Source: Wallemia ichthyophaga EXF-994
Taxonomy: Eukaryota; Basidiomycota; Wallemiomycetes; Wallemiales; Wallemiaceae
DNA length: 64,000 bases
NCBI RefSeq assembly: GCF_000400465.1
Contig: NW_008806277.1
Span: 372,001-436,000, forward strand
Direction of reading: 5' to 3'
Shown here: piece by piece, positions 31,612-42,331 of the stretch
How the letters are laid out: the number at the start of each line of letters is the position of its first letter
Position numbering within the stretch: position 1 is the stretch's first letter
Made by a program: the position numbers and the translations under genes
Notes under the pieces: model-generated
The model's database searches: none
What the model was told of the DNA's origin: nothing
The model's input: the letters and a program-made list of their open reading frames with translations, nothing else

Positions 31612-33624
31612 TCACTTGGTTCTTGGCCTTCCACGACCGTTCAGCTTCGAATTGGCGGTGACTGTTCCTCTTTCAGCTGCGTCAGCACACAAACTACCCA
31701 CTAACCTTGTATTGTATACAGGAACACCGTTTCTTTCAGCACAATCAAATACATGGTCTATAAAGTCGTCAAACGCTTGAAAGTTGAACTTTCTATTGCT
31801 CTTTATCCGCAACGCAAGCGCATCGTGACTACTTCTGAGTGGTGTCTTACCATCGCATTCGTTGATATACTCCACCACACTGCTATTTAGTTTCAAGTGA
31901 AACGCCAACACCGTATCCTCTGAGCGATCACTTGTGTAACTTGAAGTAGCTATACTCTTAACCACAGTAATCGGTATCATCCACACAGCCTGCGTCACTC
32001 CATTCACCCTCCCATACACAACAAAACAATCGTCTTCAAATCCTAAATATGCTGGCCAGCCGGGAACGCATAGTCCACAGTATATGTGATCATCAAATAC
32101 CGGAAATAACCTCCCTTTATGTAGGAGATGTTCGAGGTAGTAGTCCTGCGCGGGTCTTAGACGCTTACGGAATAGCGGCGCATAGTCAATAAACGATGGC
32201 TTTTGTAGTAGTTTATTGAGCGCTTTTCTCTTTCGTGCTTCTGGCATATATCTTGTCTGTAGATCCATGTCACTTGCTATTTTGTCTGTATTGTTGGTGG
32301 TGCTGCTTGTAGTGTCAGTAGTGTTAGTCATGTTAGTAGTAGCTTCTTCAGTAGTATTCGCTGAGTCAGTAGCTGCGTTTTTCGGAGCAACTCCTTTCTC
32401 AGTAGTCTTGCTAGCCGTATCTTTGTTGTTGGTAGCTGCATTGTTTGCGACCGTGTTTGTGTTGTTGTTTGTTTTGCTATTTGCTTTTTTCTCATTTGCC
32501 TTGGGGCTTACGTTTCCATCAACACTACCGTTTTCGTTTCCATTTGTATCTGTATGATGTGTCTGAGGACGTAAAGTTTGGTCAGAGGCTGCTGGAGGCT
32601 GCTGAGCAGCTTTGGCTTGCTTTTGCTGTATTTCATCAGCTATTTTTGAGGTGCTGGCCGTGTTTACTGTCTTCGCAATGCTTGATGTGCCAGCTGTTTT
32701 GGCGGTGTTTGCCCTGCTTGACGCAGCAAACGTAGCTGCGTTCGACTGTTCCCTCTTAACAGCAACACTCTTTGCGTGTTCAGACATCTCCAAAGCACGC
32801 TGCTGCAGTTGATCTGCGCTAGGTTTGTGCTCCTCTTCATCCAATACCATACTGTCACCATCCAAAACCTGTCTCACCCTGCGCTCTTCGTCTTCAGAAT
32901 GATTCGAAGCTCTTCTCTTGCGAATTTGATCCGACTTGCTCAATTCTTCATGATGCTGCTCATGTGGCTGGTTGACTTCTTGTGTTGGTAATCTCCTAGC
33001 TGAAGCTACAGGAGCTGCGGCTGGTTCCGGTTGTGGAGATATGGATCCCCAGTACGGCTCAGCGGTTGGATCTGGAGCTTTTGATACATTGCGAATGGGT
33101 TGGCGAGCTGGTTGCGTTGATTGCCAGTGCAGTACAGGTTGCTGCACCTGCTGCACTTGCTCAACTTGCTCAAAACCTTTAACTGGTTGCGTAATTCCTG
33201 CTACAAAGTTGCTATCATTGACGTTGTTGCTATCGAAATTGCTGTACTCGTTGGTCTCGTGATATTCTCCCATTGCAGATTGATCAAGCTGATTATCTTC
33301 CATGGGAACTTCAGCCCTATCGTAAATAACGCCATATTGCTGCTCGGGCTGCTCTCTTTGCTCCACGTGCCCAACGCCCTCCACTGGCCCGTACTGCTCC
33401 TCGGGGTAATCAAATTGACTCGGAGGGTACGCGTCCTGATATGGTTGAGGCTCCTGCTGCGAGTATCCAGACAAATCTATGTTGATATAGTATGTACAGT
33501 TTATCGTGACTCCGTTGCTACTGCTGCTACTGCTGTTTGCTGGGCGAGACGGTTGCATCCCACGAGGGAGCCTCAATGAGAGAGAAATGTCGTGATCGTC
33601 TGAGTTCGTTACCACTGTTTGCAT
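31612..33624 (-). CDS. Unrecognised 670-aa low-complexity protein
   Basis: A single-exon frame with ATG at 33624. The first 470 residues are low complexity: Gln/Pro/Tyr-rich (EQYGPVEGVGHVEQREQ), Ala/Gln coiled segments, then Asn/Thr-rich runs (NTNTVANNAATNNKD, TNMTNTTDTTSSTTNNT). A basic bipartite-like stretch SDQIRKRRASNHSEDEERR may direct it to the nucleus. The last 200 residues look folded: DYAPLFRKRLRPAQDYYLEH, then FPVFDDHIYCGLCVPGWPAY and a beta-rich tail to RGRPRTK, an AT-hook-like end. I do not recognise a family. Prion-like composition plus a C-terminal domain suggests an RNA- or chromatin-associated factor, which is inference only. Confidence 0.75.
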   Translation of the reverse strand: MQTVVTNSDDHDISLSLRLPRGMQPSRPANSSSSSSNGVTINCTYYINIDLSGYSQQEPQPYQDAYPPSQFDYPEEQYGPVEGVGHVEQREQPEQQYGVIYDRAEVPMEDNQLDQSAMGEYHETNEYSNFDSNNVNDSNFVAGITQPVKGFEQVEQVQQVQQPVLHWQSTQPARQPIRNVSKAPDPTAEPYWGSISPQPEPAAAPVASARRLPTQEVNQPHEQHHEELSKSDQIRKRRASNHSEDEERRVRQVLDGDSMVLDEEEHKPSADQLQQRALEMSEHAKSVAVKREQSNAATFAASSRANTAKTAGTSSIAKTVNTASTSKIADEIQQKQAKAAQQPPAASDQTLRPQTHHTDTNGNENGSVDGNVSPKANEKKANSKTNNNTNTVANNAATNNKDTASKTTEKGVAPKNAATDSANTTEEATTNMTNTTDTTSSTTNNTDKIASDMDLQTRYMPEARKRKALNKLLQKPSFIDYAPLFRKRLRPAQDYYLEHLLHKGRLFPVFDDHIYCGLCVPGWPAYLGFEDDCFVVYGRVNGVTQAVWMIPITVVKSIATSSYTSDRSEDTVLAFHLKLNSSVVEYINECDGKTPLRSSHDALALRIKSNRKFNFQAFDDFIDHVFDCAERNGVPVYNTRLVGSLCADAAERGTVTANSKLNGRGRPRTK

Positions 33625-33768
33625 TCCTTGAATTAGTCTTTCGGCTATCGGCGATGGAAGTTACAAACAAGACGAAACACGCAGGAACACCAACTCTCCA
33701 GTATTTCTAATTCAAATGTAGGTTTCTCATAGGAAGCATTGTTGTCTCGAGCTTTCCGCAGTGCGCGG

Positions 33769-34060
33769 CTATAGTTTAATGACTCTTCTCCGATATCGCC
33801 CAATTGTGTCATAATCAGCATCGGAATACCTGCACAAGATGAGAAATATAAATTACAAATATTATTCCGTCTACTGTTTCTGCTTCGATAAGCCTTGTGA
33901 TTCTGGTTTTTTTTTTAATAATCGAGTCTGTGTATGTTAGCTCACGTGCCTTACAGACTAAATACTCACGAAGCTTCTTGCCTGGGTATGTTCTATCGCT
34001 GTACTGCGTGGTGAAAGTTTCTGTAGTAAATAGTCTACGCGCTTTTGGTAAAAATTTCAT
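33769..34060 (-). CDS. Doubtful small spliced gene with a mitochondrial-like N-terminus
   Basis: Exon 1 would run from ATG 34060 (MKFLPKARRLFTTETFTTQY), basic with hydroxyl residues and few acids, to a canonical GTGAGT donor at about 33970 after KKLR. The next exon is uncertain. A GTGCAG acceptor at about 33831 leads either to YSDADYDTIGRYRRRVIKL with a stop at 33769, or, in another frame, to IPMLIMTQLGDIGEESLNYS, which stays open to about 33650. I do not recognise either product. The piece lies downstream of the sugar porter on the same strand. Treat as a candidate only. Confidence 0.3.
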
Positions 34061-34391
34061 GTTGTGGCTTGACGAATAAAATGGCAGTATCATCTTCATG
34101 AGTGTGCGCGTTTAGCTACTTTGTTGTTTGTTTTATTACCTGTGACCCAAGGTGTAGTGCGAATTGATTTCGCGAGATTTCGTGGAAAGAGTCATAAGCT
34201 GCCTCATACCCATGGCTGCTCCATGTATTGTATCTATGAATGTTTGGTATCACATGAAAAAGAAACAAGATTAACAATTATATAGACGTGAATTATACAG
34301 ATCTTATTTATACAGGTCTTCCTTTGCGCGTAAATTATCTGCCTAATATGAGGCATATTAAAAAAGTAGGGAACTGCGAAATCTCCAGTTT
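34061..34391. other. Intergenic spacer
   Basis: 331 bases between the stop of the sugar porter and the doubtful small gene. A/T-rich; no supported gene, tRNA or repeat seen. Confidence 0.4.
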
Positions 34392-36424
34392 TTAAGCTGA
34401 TGAGCCTTCCCCTGGCTTGACTTCCTCATCAAAGACGTAAAGCTCCTCCTTTGGTAATTTCCGACCGAATAAGTACCGGTTGATGAACCACGGAATCTGT
34501 CTGAATTGGTAAGCGATGTGGACGCGAGTAGGGGTGCTGAAGACTGCAGAAACCTTAGAATGACTATATGAAACACGGCTCAACTCACCTTGGTCCAACT
34601 CTTCTAGCGTCAAGCTCTTTGTTTCAGGAACGAATAAAAAGGCGAGACAGAAGAGAGCAGCGCACCATGCGGCGTACCATCCAAATGCACCTGAAGAAGT
34701 AAATGCTTCTTGAAGCGCTGGGAAGGTAATCGAGAGGATGAAGTTGAAGAGCCATAGAATCGCCGTCGCCAGACTCATCCCGAGATTACGATGTGACAGC
34801 GGGAATACTTCAGCGCTGTATGTAAATGGAACAGGTCCTGAGGTGTAACTGTACTGAACCGTAAAGAGATATACTCCAATCGCGACTGGAATGATTTGTT
34901 TGTCGAATGGAGCCAGGAATCCTAAGGCGACGACCAAAAGCATAGCGCACATGGTAGGATAACCAATCAAAAGCAATGCTCGACGTCCATATCTGTCAAT
35001 TGTAAAGAATCCCGGGATTGCAAAGAGGAAGTTGATCATACCGAATCCCCAAGATGCTAAGAGTGCATTCAATTCACTGAATCCAGCTCTAACAAAAATG
35101 TTAGAGCTATAATAAGCACATACATTAATACCGCAGAACTGTCGATCCCGGTTAGTTTGGACCATGTGCTCCTGGTAGAAAATTTGCACTTACTTGTTGA
35201 CCAAACATGACGATGGCGGAAGCTGCGGTAGCTCTACGGTTTCTTGGAATGGTAAAGAGCTCTAAAAATCTGAACCACGCTGACTTCCCTTGAATCATTT
35301 TCATTTCTTCGGTCATGCAGATGTGAATGTAGTAGATGTCACGCGCAGCTTGAAGATCGCTCGGACGTAAGCGCTTCAAGGCTCTTAAAGCCTTAGGATA
35401 ATTTTTCTTGCCTTTGCCCATCAGATAACGTGGTGATTCTGGGATGAATGGTATGACGCCCATAACGACTAATGCTGGAATACCAGCGCTACCAAGCATT
35501 AATCTCCAGTTTAAACCATCGATGTTAGCTGTGTCTTTGACGTGGTAGAAGATTAAATCAGCGACAAATCTATGATTTAGATGTTAGCTTTAGTTAGTAT
35601 GAATATTTGCATCATACCCTACTATGATTGAAATCTTAGCTTATTGTTGTTTTTGATGTAAAACACTTACACATAATACCGAAAGCTGTCCAAAATTGCC
35701 ACATCATAACGAGTGCACCTCTAATGTTGGCTGGGGTTGTTTCAGCAGCAAAAACCGGAACTGTTGCGCTCTTTGGACCGATACCTAATCCTAGCACAAG
35801 TCTGGAAACAAAGAGATGTTGCCAGGAATTTGTAACGGCTGACCAAATGCAGGTTGCGAACGACAGGAAGGCAGTGATCATGATAGTACCACGTCTCCCA
35901 AAAAATCTGTTAAGAGGGCTAGTAAGCCAGCAGCCAAGAACTGCACATGCTAGGTATGGCGCTGAATTAACCAAACCAAACAGCCAGACATCGACATCGG
36001 GGTTGATATTCAAATCCTGTGGATAGAAGAGTTGTGCACCATTTATGACTGTTTCATCCATGCCCTGAACGACAGCACCAACACTGCAACAGGCTACTAG
36101 CAGCCAAAGCTCACGTGTCTGATGTAATTTGTGTGTTGACTCCCTTCGGAAAGCCTCTTTGTCGTCGTCGGTGAGCTGAGATAGCATCTCTAATCTTTTT
36201 GGATCTTGCGCAACCAAAGCACCCTTTGCAATTTTTTCAGCATCATCCCCAAGCCCATACTCGTGCGCAAAAGCGGTTGCATCCTCATAAAGCTTATCGT
36301 GTGGGATGCCCTTGAGAGGATTTTCGAGCTTCTGGGTCAATGTCTTGGGTGGAGGAGCCCTTTGTTCGGGTAGAGAGTCATGGGAGATTTCAGGCTCAAG
36401 TTTGTGATCTATTTTCTTTTCCAT
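34392..36424 (-). CDS. MFS sugar porter
   Basis: A twelve-helix transporter of the sugar porter family (TC 2.A.1.1) at the plasma membrane; the substrate cannot be told. Exons: 36424-35671, 35618-35621 (4 bases), 35569-35194, 35138-34589 and 34543-34392, giving 611 aa. A long cytosolic N-terminus includes NPLKGIPHDKLYEDATAFA, typical of fungal polyol/inositol/hexose-type members. Family signatures are GMDETVINGAQLFYP, GRRGTIM after helix 2, SRLVLGLGIGPKSATVPVF, the FIPESPRYL motif of loop 6, and YPTMCAMLLVV with DRYGRRALL in the second half. PETKSLTLEELDQ and, after the last intron, VFSTPTRVHIAYQ close helix 12. Reading through any one intron gives a stop. Confidence 0.92.
35618..35621 (-). 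other. Four-base microexon in the sugar porter gene
   Basis: The exon TAGG (minus strand) lies between a 49-base intron (35622-35670, donor GTAAGT) and a 48-base intron (35570-35617, donor GTATGA, branch CTAAC). Splicing gives ATG T+TA GG+A TTT, that is IMLGFVADLIF, which matches the family sequence. Skipping it shifts the frame into a stop within a few codons. Confidence 0.75.
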
Positions 36425-36859
36425 GTAGTAAATTAAAATTAAAGAAGGGTATAAGGCGTTTGAGGCTATTTAAGTTACCAGATGATGTTTAAGTCATGGG
36501 ACCTAAATTGAATCTCAGATCGGAGGAACTGGCCGCGGCAGTCTAGATTGGCGTTCATCGGCATTCTAGCGCCTTCCGAATTTGGTTAAAGCGTAAATTA
36601 CAGAATAATAATGAGCTAATAATGATTTAATAATGCCGAAATTGAGGCGGATGACTCCTCGGGGCGATCTATAAGATATCGTGACAAAAATGTAATCAAA
36701 GGTATCATGTCACGCTGGAAGGGATGCAAGACTGTGCATTCATAGATTCATGAACAAGATAAATAGTGTGGCTTGATTAGGAGAGAGCACTGGAAATCAC
36801 AGGTAGAGAGAATCCTTGTAAAGGTAAATGTCCAAGCTGATTGGCTGATATAACACGGC
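36425..36859. other. Intergenic region upstream of the sugar porter
   Basis: 435 bases with the promoter of the sugar porter and the 3' flank of the small gene at 36860. A CCGCGG-like GGCCGCGG occurs near 36529 and a GATAAG-like string near 36756. No gene is supported. Confidence 0.4.
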
Positions 36860-37309
36860 TTATTTCGCTGGTGATTGAGATTTGCTGCTGAACGCGCCAG
36901 TTGCCCAATCGTTGGAGTTTTGAACGTCTGGACCGGCAAGAGATCCACGATGGGGGCCGTTGCTGGTAACTTTAGGTTCACCAACCTAAAATATCTCAAT
37001 GGGATGAATATAGCGAGATTTCCCACGTACCTCTGAAACATCTGGATCAGCACCTTGGTCTTCCTCAATCGCAGCGTTTGCTTCAGCGCCTTCAATCGGA
37101 ACGCCCTGAGAAGTACGCAGCTGGGAATTACGCCTTGGCCTCTGAGAAGACTCTCCAGAAGGGATATCAGCCTTAGATTGGTTCAGCGTAGACTCCCTGC
37201 GCTGCTTTGGTGCGTTATCATCTGGAGGAGGGCTAACTTCTTCATCATCAGAATCGAATGGATTTCTAAATTTTGTTTCTTGTGCGTTGGCTGAGTTTGA
37301 TTTGATCAT
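36860..37309 (-). CDS. Small disordered protein, unrecognised
   Basis: Exons 37309-37031 and 36985-36860 give 134 aa; the 45-base intron has a GTACGT donor and is in phase. The product is polar and disordered: acidic FDSDDEEVSPPPDD, then Ser/Arg-rich RRESTLNQSK and SQRPRRNSQLRTS with likely basophilic kinase sites (RRES, RRNS), and a C-terminal NDWATGAFSSKSQSPAK. No domain is recognised. It is divergent from ULP2 with 83 bases between start codons. The clean splice and ATG support a real gene. Confidence 0.65.
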
Positions 37310-37392
37310 ATCTTTTGACAGTTGTAATCAACCTTTGTGCACGACGACAACGACGACGACGACGGCAGCGTTAAAATAGATTTTAAGCTTAA
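37310..37392. promoter_or_regulatory. Divergent promoter with an (ACG)n tract
   Basis: 83 bases between the start codons of the small disordered protein and ULP2. A CGA/ACG triplet tract at about 37341-37364 fills a third of it and would lie in the ULP2 5' leader. Confidence 0.4.
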
Positions 37393-40300
37393 ATGGGTTC
37401 AGAGGATCCAGCGTGCGTCGCTTTCCTAGGGCTACAATCCACGCTTACCAATACCCAGTCGCAGATCAGAGAGAGGTAAACCACCCATCCATAAGCAGCG
37501 CGTGAGTCGTTGTCGTTTGAATACCTGTAAACGCTCTCATACTTTTCCCAGGAATTCAAACTCGGCCTTGGGCGCGATACGCTCAGCATCGGTAGCAACA
37601 ACCACAACCCAAATAGACGGCCTGTGAAAAGCTGTGAGATAAATCGTTAGCAGTAGCGTATATTTCTCATTCCCCACACAGCTCCTGTCCAGCCAGCTCA
37701 AACTTCGGCTTTCTACAGTTCCACCCCACCCGCCGCGAGACAGCTGCAAAGTGATGCTGCCCATTCTTCCAAATCTGGTCCAATAGACATTGAAAGTGAC
37801 AACGGTGGCTTACCCACTCCTTCCACCTCCAATAGAGTAAAAGGTAAACAAAGGGATCATAGCTATGCTCAGTTATCTGCACAGTGGTCTAAACCCGTTC
37901 AGGACGCTCAAATTGACTTAGACTCTGATGATATTCCCATATCCAAAAGCGCTACTGGCGTGGCTGCAAATATGGCTGGGAAGGGTACACAGAAGAAACC
38001 CTTGATATCGTCGCGTAAGTCGCAGTCTAAACCATCGCAAGCTTCCCGAAAAGAGCCTTTGGATGTTGAACGAGGTAAACATATTAATCACGACAACAAC
38101 AATCTTTATACCACCAAAAAAGTCAGTGAAACCCTTCGCCATGGTTACCTGCATTACATCAATCTCAAGGGCTCCAATTCAAATAATGTCCTATATCTAG
38201 CTCAGACGAAGATCAACGGATATAACGTCGAAAAGTCAACTCATGGCTTGTATGCCTTGTATTTCGATGACGCCACATTATCGCTCTGTAGACGAGTACC
38301 ATCGCAAAAATTGATACCATGGCGGGTGATTGACCTCCAGGACTTGTATTCTGTCCAAGCTCGCAGCGAAGATATGTGCAGCGTGTTCTTCTTTGTACTC
38401 AAGGAAGATTCACCGACAATAAAGTCCCTTAAGGACCCTAAAAGCGAGTTAGCACTGGAGCATACAGTTGACGACAAAGAACTTACACTCTCAAACCACT
38501 TGAAATCGGCAAACAATACCATTACTTTTGTCACCGATCCAAATGCCCTCATCAATAGCAAAGATAAACACCGAAAACTTATTGGAAGTATAGAAAAAAC
38601 AATGAAAGAAGGCATACGAGAGATGCCTACTCCTCAATTTCAGCAATTCGTGAAATCCATCAATGAGAATGGCAGGGCTTCTGCCGACACAACCAAGTTT
38701 CCCGCTGATACAAGTAAGAGTAGGCCTCGGCAGAGCAGTGCAAATGAGACTATCACTATTGATGAAGAAGACAAATCCAATGCTAAATATGATGATGGTA
38801 CGCCAAAGGCCACTAAGCAAAAAAGAAAATCTTCAGCCAAAGGTCAAAATGACGAGATTGAGTTATTTTCTGAAGATGAAAGGGAGCAAGTCAAGAAAAA
38901 ACCTAAACCATCCGCAATTCCTAACATGGCGAAAGATAAACCCCCTCCTAAAGCAATCGTACCAGGTCAAGCCAGAGCACAAAGTCAATCAACACCTAAG
39001 ACTGAAGAAAACGATGAGTACACCTCTCGAAGGAGTATTAAAAACATCCCAATACCCCGCACGAACTCCACACGCAAAGCTAAAACTGATGCTAATAAGG
39101 CCAACAATGATGCGAAAACTTTAGCTTGGTGAGTGGTTCTGAGCATTTTAGATAGTCTCTGACAATACCCTTCTATACCAGCCACAAGCCTCAGATGGAT
39201 TCAGCAATTGCCAATGAGATTTATTTGATAAAGGAGTTTGAAAATGGCTGCCTAACAATACGGAGAGGCGATCGAGCCAGCATTGACCCTTCCGAATTCC
39301 TTAACGACTGTATAGTTGAGTATGGAATACGCTCAACGCTTATGAGGCTGCGAAATCGTGATCCGCTTTTAGCTGATCAGGTGCATCTTTTCAGCAGTTT
39401 TTTCTACTCATCTCTAGTAAATTCGTACGAAGGGTTGGGAGATCCCTACAAAACCATGTGGAGGTGGACGAAAGGTGTTGATATCTTTGCTAAAAAGTTT
39501 ATCTTGGTGCCAATATGTGAAAAGTGAGTGAATGTCACCTCCATTACCTACGCAGCTAACGAAGGCAGCTTGCACTGGTATTTGGCAATCATATACAACC
39601 CCAAAGGTGTGCTATACGGACCACCAGGAGACGCCAAGGATAAAAAGAAACAACCCAAACCGCGGTCGGCGACTGGAGCTGCTGGTGCGGCCGTCAATTC
39701 TGCTGCTGCAAAGAAGAAAGAGACTCAGAAGCGGAGAGAAGCGGCTAAATTAGATAAGAAAGCTGAAGCTGCCAAGCAGAAGAAGAATTATGATATCGTA
39801 GAACTCAGCTCTGATTCAGAAGAGGAGCCAGAGCGTCAGAGCCAAGAGAAGGACTTAAAAGATGAAAAGGATGGTAGCAAAGCAAGTTCCAGCGCAACAG
39901 GCAACTCACCTGAAGTCGATAAAGATGAAGACGTTGTTATGGCAGAAGCTCCTTTGTTCACACAAGGTTAGTGAATTTCACAGAAATTTCAAAGCTAATG
40001 TACAATACTCAGCTGAGCATACCGAGGCTTCTTCACAGCCAGATATACCAGACTCCAGTGCAGTGGAAGTTGTGGGTAGCGCAGATGGGGAATCAAGCAA
40101 AGTTGAAGGAGACGTGGACGTTGTGCACGAGATGCGTAGTAAAAATGCGCGCTGCTATATATACACACTCGACAGCTTGAGTGGAACGCACAGAGTTGTA
40201 ATAGACAACCTTTCCAGGTATCTCCAGATGGAAGCGCAGGGTCGGAAAGAGCTTCCCGAAGAAGAATTCAGTATGCCTGATGGTAAGACGCCGAAAGTAC

Positions 40301-42150
40301 CCAAACAGCCGAATTGGTGCGATTGTGGTGTCTACGTTATACACTACATTGATGTGTTTTTCAAGGATACGACTAAATACCTCAATTTGCTTTACAACTC
40401 ACATAGAATCAGACGCGAGCAGACTGATCCACAATGGGAGAACAAGGTTGCAACTAGTGCTCGCGAACGCCTGACCAAGGAGTTGGATGAAGAGGCTGCT
40501 ATATTTGACGCTGAGGAGATTCGCAAAGGAAGGCGGAAGCCCAAACCGATCGAAAAAAATAAGGAGAAAACTACTGAAACTGCTACTGTAACTCCAGCAA
40601 TTGGTGAAAATGATGGCGAGGATGCCGGTCAAAGTGATGATACAAATGACAAAGCTGTTAAATCTGGAAGTAATGAAAATTCGGATGAAGATAACAAGGA
40701 AATTGAAAGCAATCCATCTATTACTGCCACGACGGGTGAAAATGGTGAAGAAAGTACTAAAAATGAGAATGGATCTCACAAAGTTGAGCTACAAGCTAGC
40801 ACTAGCCAAGCAAAAGAGGAGGGTGTAATCAATATTTCAGATGAAAGGGACGGCTCCGCAGTAGCGCCTACAGATAAATCCTCAAGTCAGCCACCAGCTC
40901 ATTTATTAGGGGACTTGGGGGTTGTGATGGCATCCAATTTTATGGAAAGCTCAGGGCAGCATAGTGAGCAGCCTCACAGTGACTGTAGAAGGTCTCATGA
41001 TCTACGAGAGCCTCAGGTATCTCATAGATCCTCAGAGGCCCACGATGAAAGACAGCACACTTCTCACGATCATTCTCTGCGTTGTGCTCAGCAGATTCAA
41101 TCAGCGTCATCTTCGCAAACATCAAATCTATCTCTTCTTGCTCAACGAATAGAGTCAACCACGGCTTCGCCCGTCTCACCTACAATAATTACAAGTCTAC
41201 TACAGCGACTCAAGTCAAGCTCAACCTCACCAAAAAGAGAATCAAACTACTTCGATGCTCTTTCTGAGCGAATAGATGAGCACCGATCAGTGGATCCTGA
41301 ACGTATGCAGCAATTTCAGCAGTTGCAACAGTTTCAGAGAAATTTTGCTTCTATGCAAAGACCACAGGCTACCCCACCACCTCGCATTCCACACCCTTCA
41401 CAGGTTTCACAATCGTCTTTCCATGCAGCAAAGAAAGCGACTACAGAAATTGTTAATCGGAATATGGCACAGTCGCTTCAATCGCCAAATGATTCACAAC
41501 TAACTGAGACATTGATGCAAACGCAATCATCAGCTCAATCAGATGATACAGTATTTCCTAAAACTACCAGCAGTAAATCAATAAATTCCACAGCAGATCT
41601 ACCTTGTTTATCTGTCAAGCCAGACTCAACAGGAGTGATACCAAAGACAGATGTAAATAGTAATTTACCAAATGCCACGGAAATGCATCCGAGAGGGAAA
41701 AAAAGCAAGAAAGCAGCAGAAGAAAAACCAACTCGCAATGCTAAGATCAGGGATTTTCTTTCGAAACCTGCTGATGAAGAGAGAAGGGAGAAAACGATGT
41801 TTCAGCCACTAAGTTCTCACAGGCAGAACATGGGAATGAAGCCAAACAAAAATGACTATGATGAGTCTGCGAGTAAGCAGCATAGTAGAGAGCCAGGAGA
41901 TCCGCTTCCTACGTTTGCCATAGGCGCAAACCGAGCAAACCCAGAATATCCACAGTTCCAACGAAGTTCGGAAGATGAAAGGGATGAGAGAGACAGTCAG
42001 TTTGAAGGGCTCTCGATTATGGGCAGGAGTGGAACGATTGATTCTGGCCTTGATAGCCAATCACAGCCATCGCCTCGACCAGGGGAAATATCAGCGGCAA
42101 ACAACACACCGTTACCGTCACATCCAACGCTAGGATCGAGGCGGAGGTAA
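37393..42150 (+). CDS. ULP2: SUMO protease Ulp2/SENP6-7 type
   Basis: A C48 cysteine protease that trims poly-SUMO chains in the nucleus. Seven exons: 37393-37412, 37459-37501, 37552-37633, 37682-39128, 39182-39523, 39569-39966 and 40013-42150, giving 1489 aa. The catalytic core starts FLNDCIVEYGIR and contains the triad: H647 in NLHWYLAIIYN (formed only across the exon 5/6 splice), D831 in TLDSL and C882 in WCDCGVYVIHY, with Q876 upstream. Between His and Asp lies a 180-residue charged insert including YDIVELSSDSEEE, a SUMO-interacting-motif-like string; another, ETITIDEED, precedes the core. The 600-residue C-terminus is disordered. Exon 1 is only 20 bases. An in-frame TGA at 39525 is removed by the 45-base intron. 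Confidence 0.9.
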
Positions 42151-42331
42151 ACTAAACCCAAGAGTGAAATTCGCGCATCGTCAAGAATGATCCAAGGGCA
42201 TATGTCAAGCAACAAGTGGTTATAATAAAGAGCTATAAAACAAAACAAAGAAATTAATAATTATTTATTTGATAAACACAATTTTATAATTTTCATATCG
42301 AGCGAATCATAACTCATATTACAACAACGAG

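Noticed and set aside
32216..32735. Hydrophobic Val/Leu-rich plus-strand frames that look like membrane proteins
   Set aside because: They are the complement of Asn/Thr/Ala-rich low-complexity codons of the minus-strand orphan, a known artefact.
35570..35670. Frameshift or truncation in the sugar porter
   Set aside because: A four-base microexon with proper flanking introns restores the family sequence.
39195..39971. ULP2 as two adjacent frames separated by one TGA, suggesting a pseudogene or stop read-through
   Set aside because: A canonical 45-base intron removes the TGA and produces the catalytic His motif.
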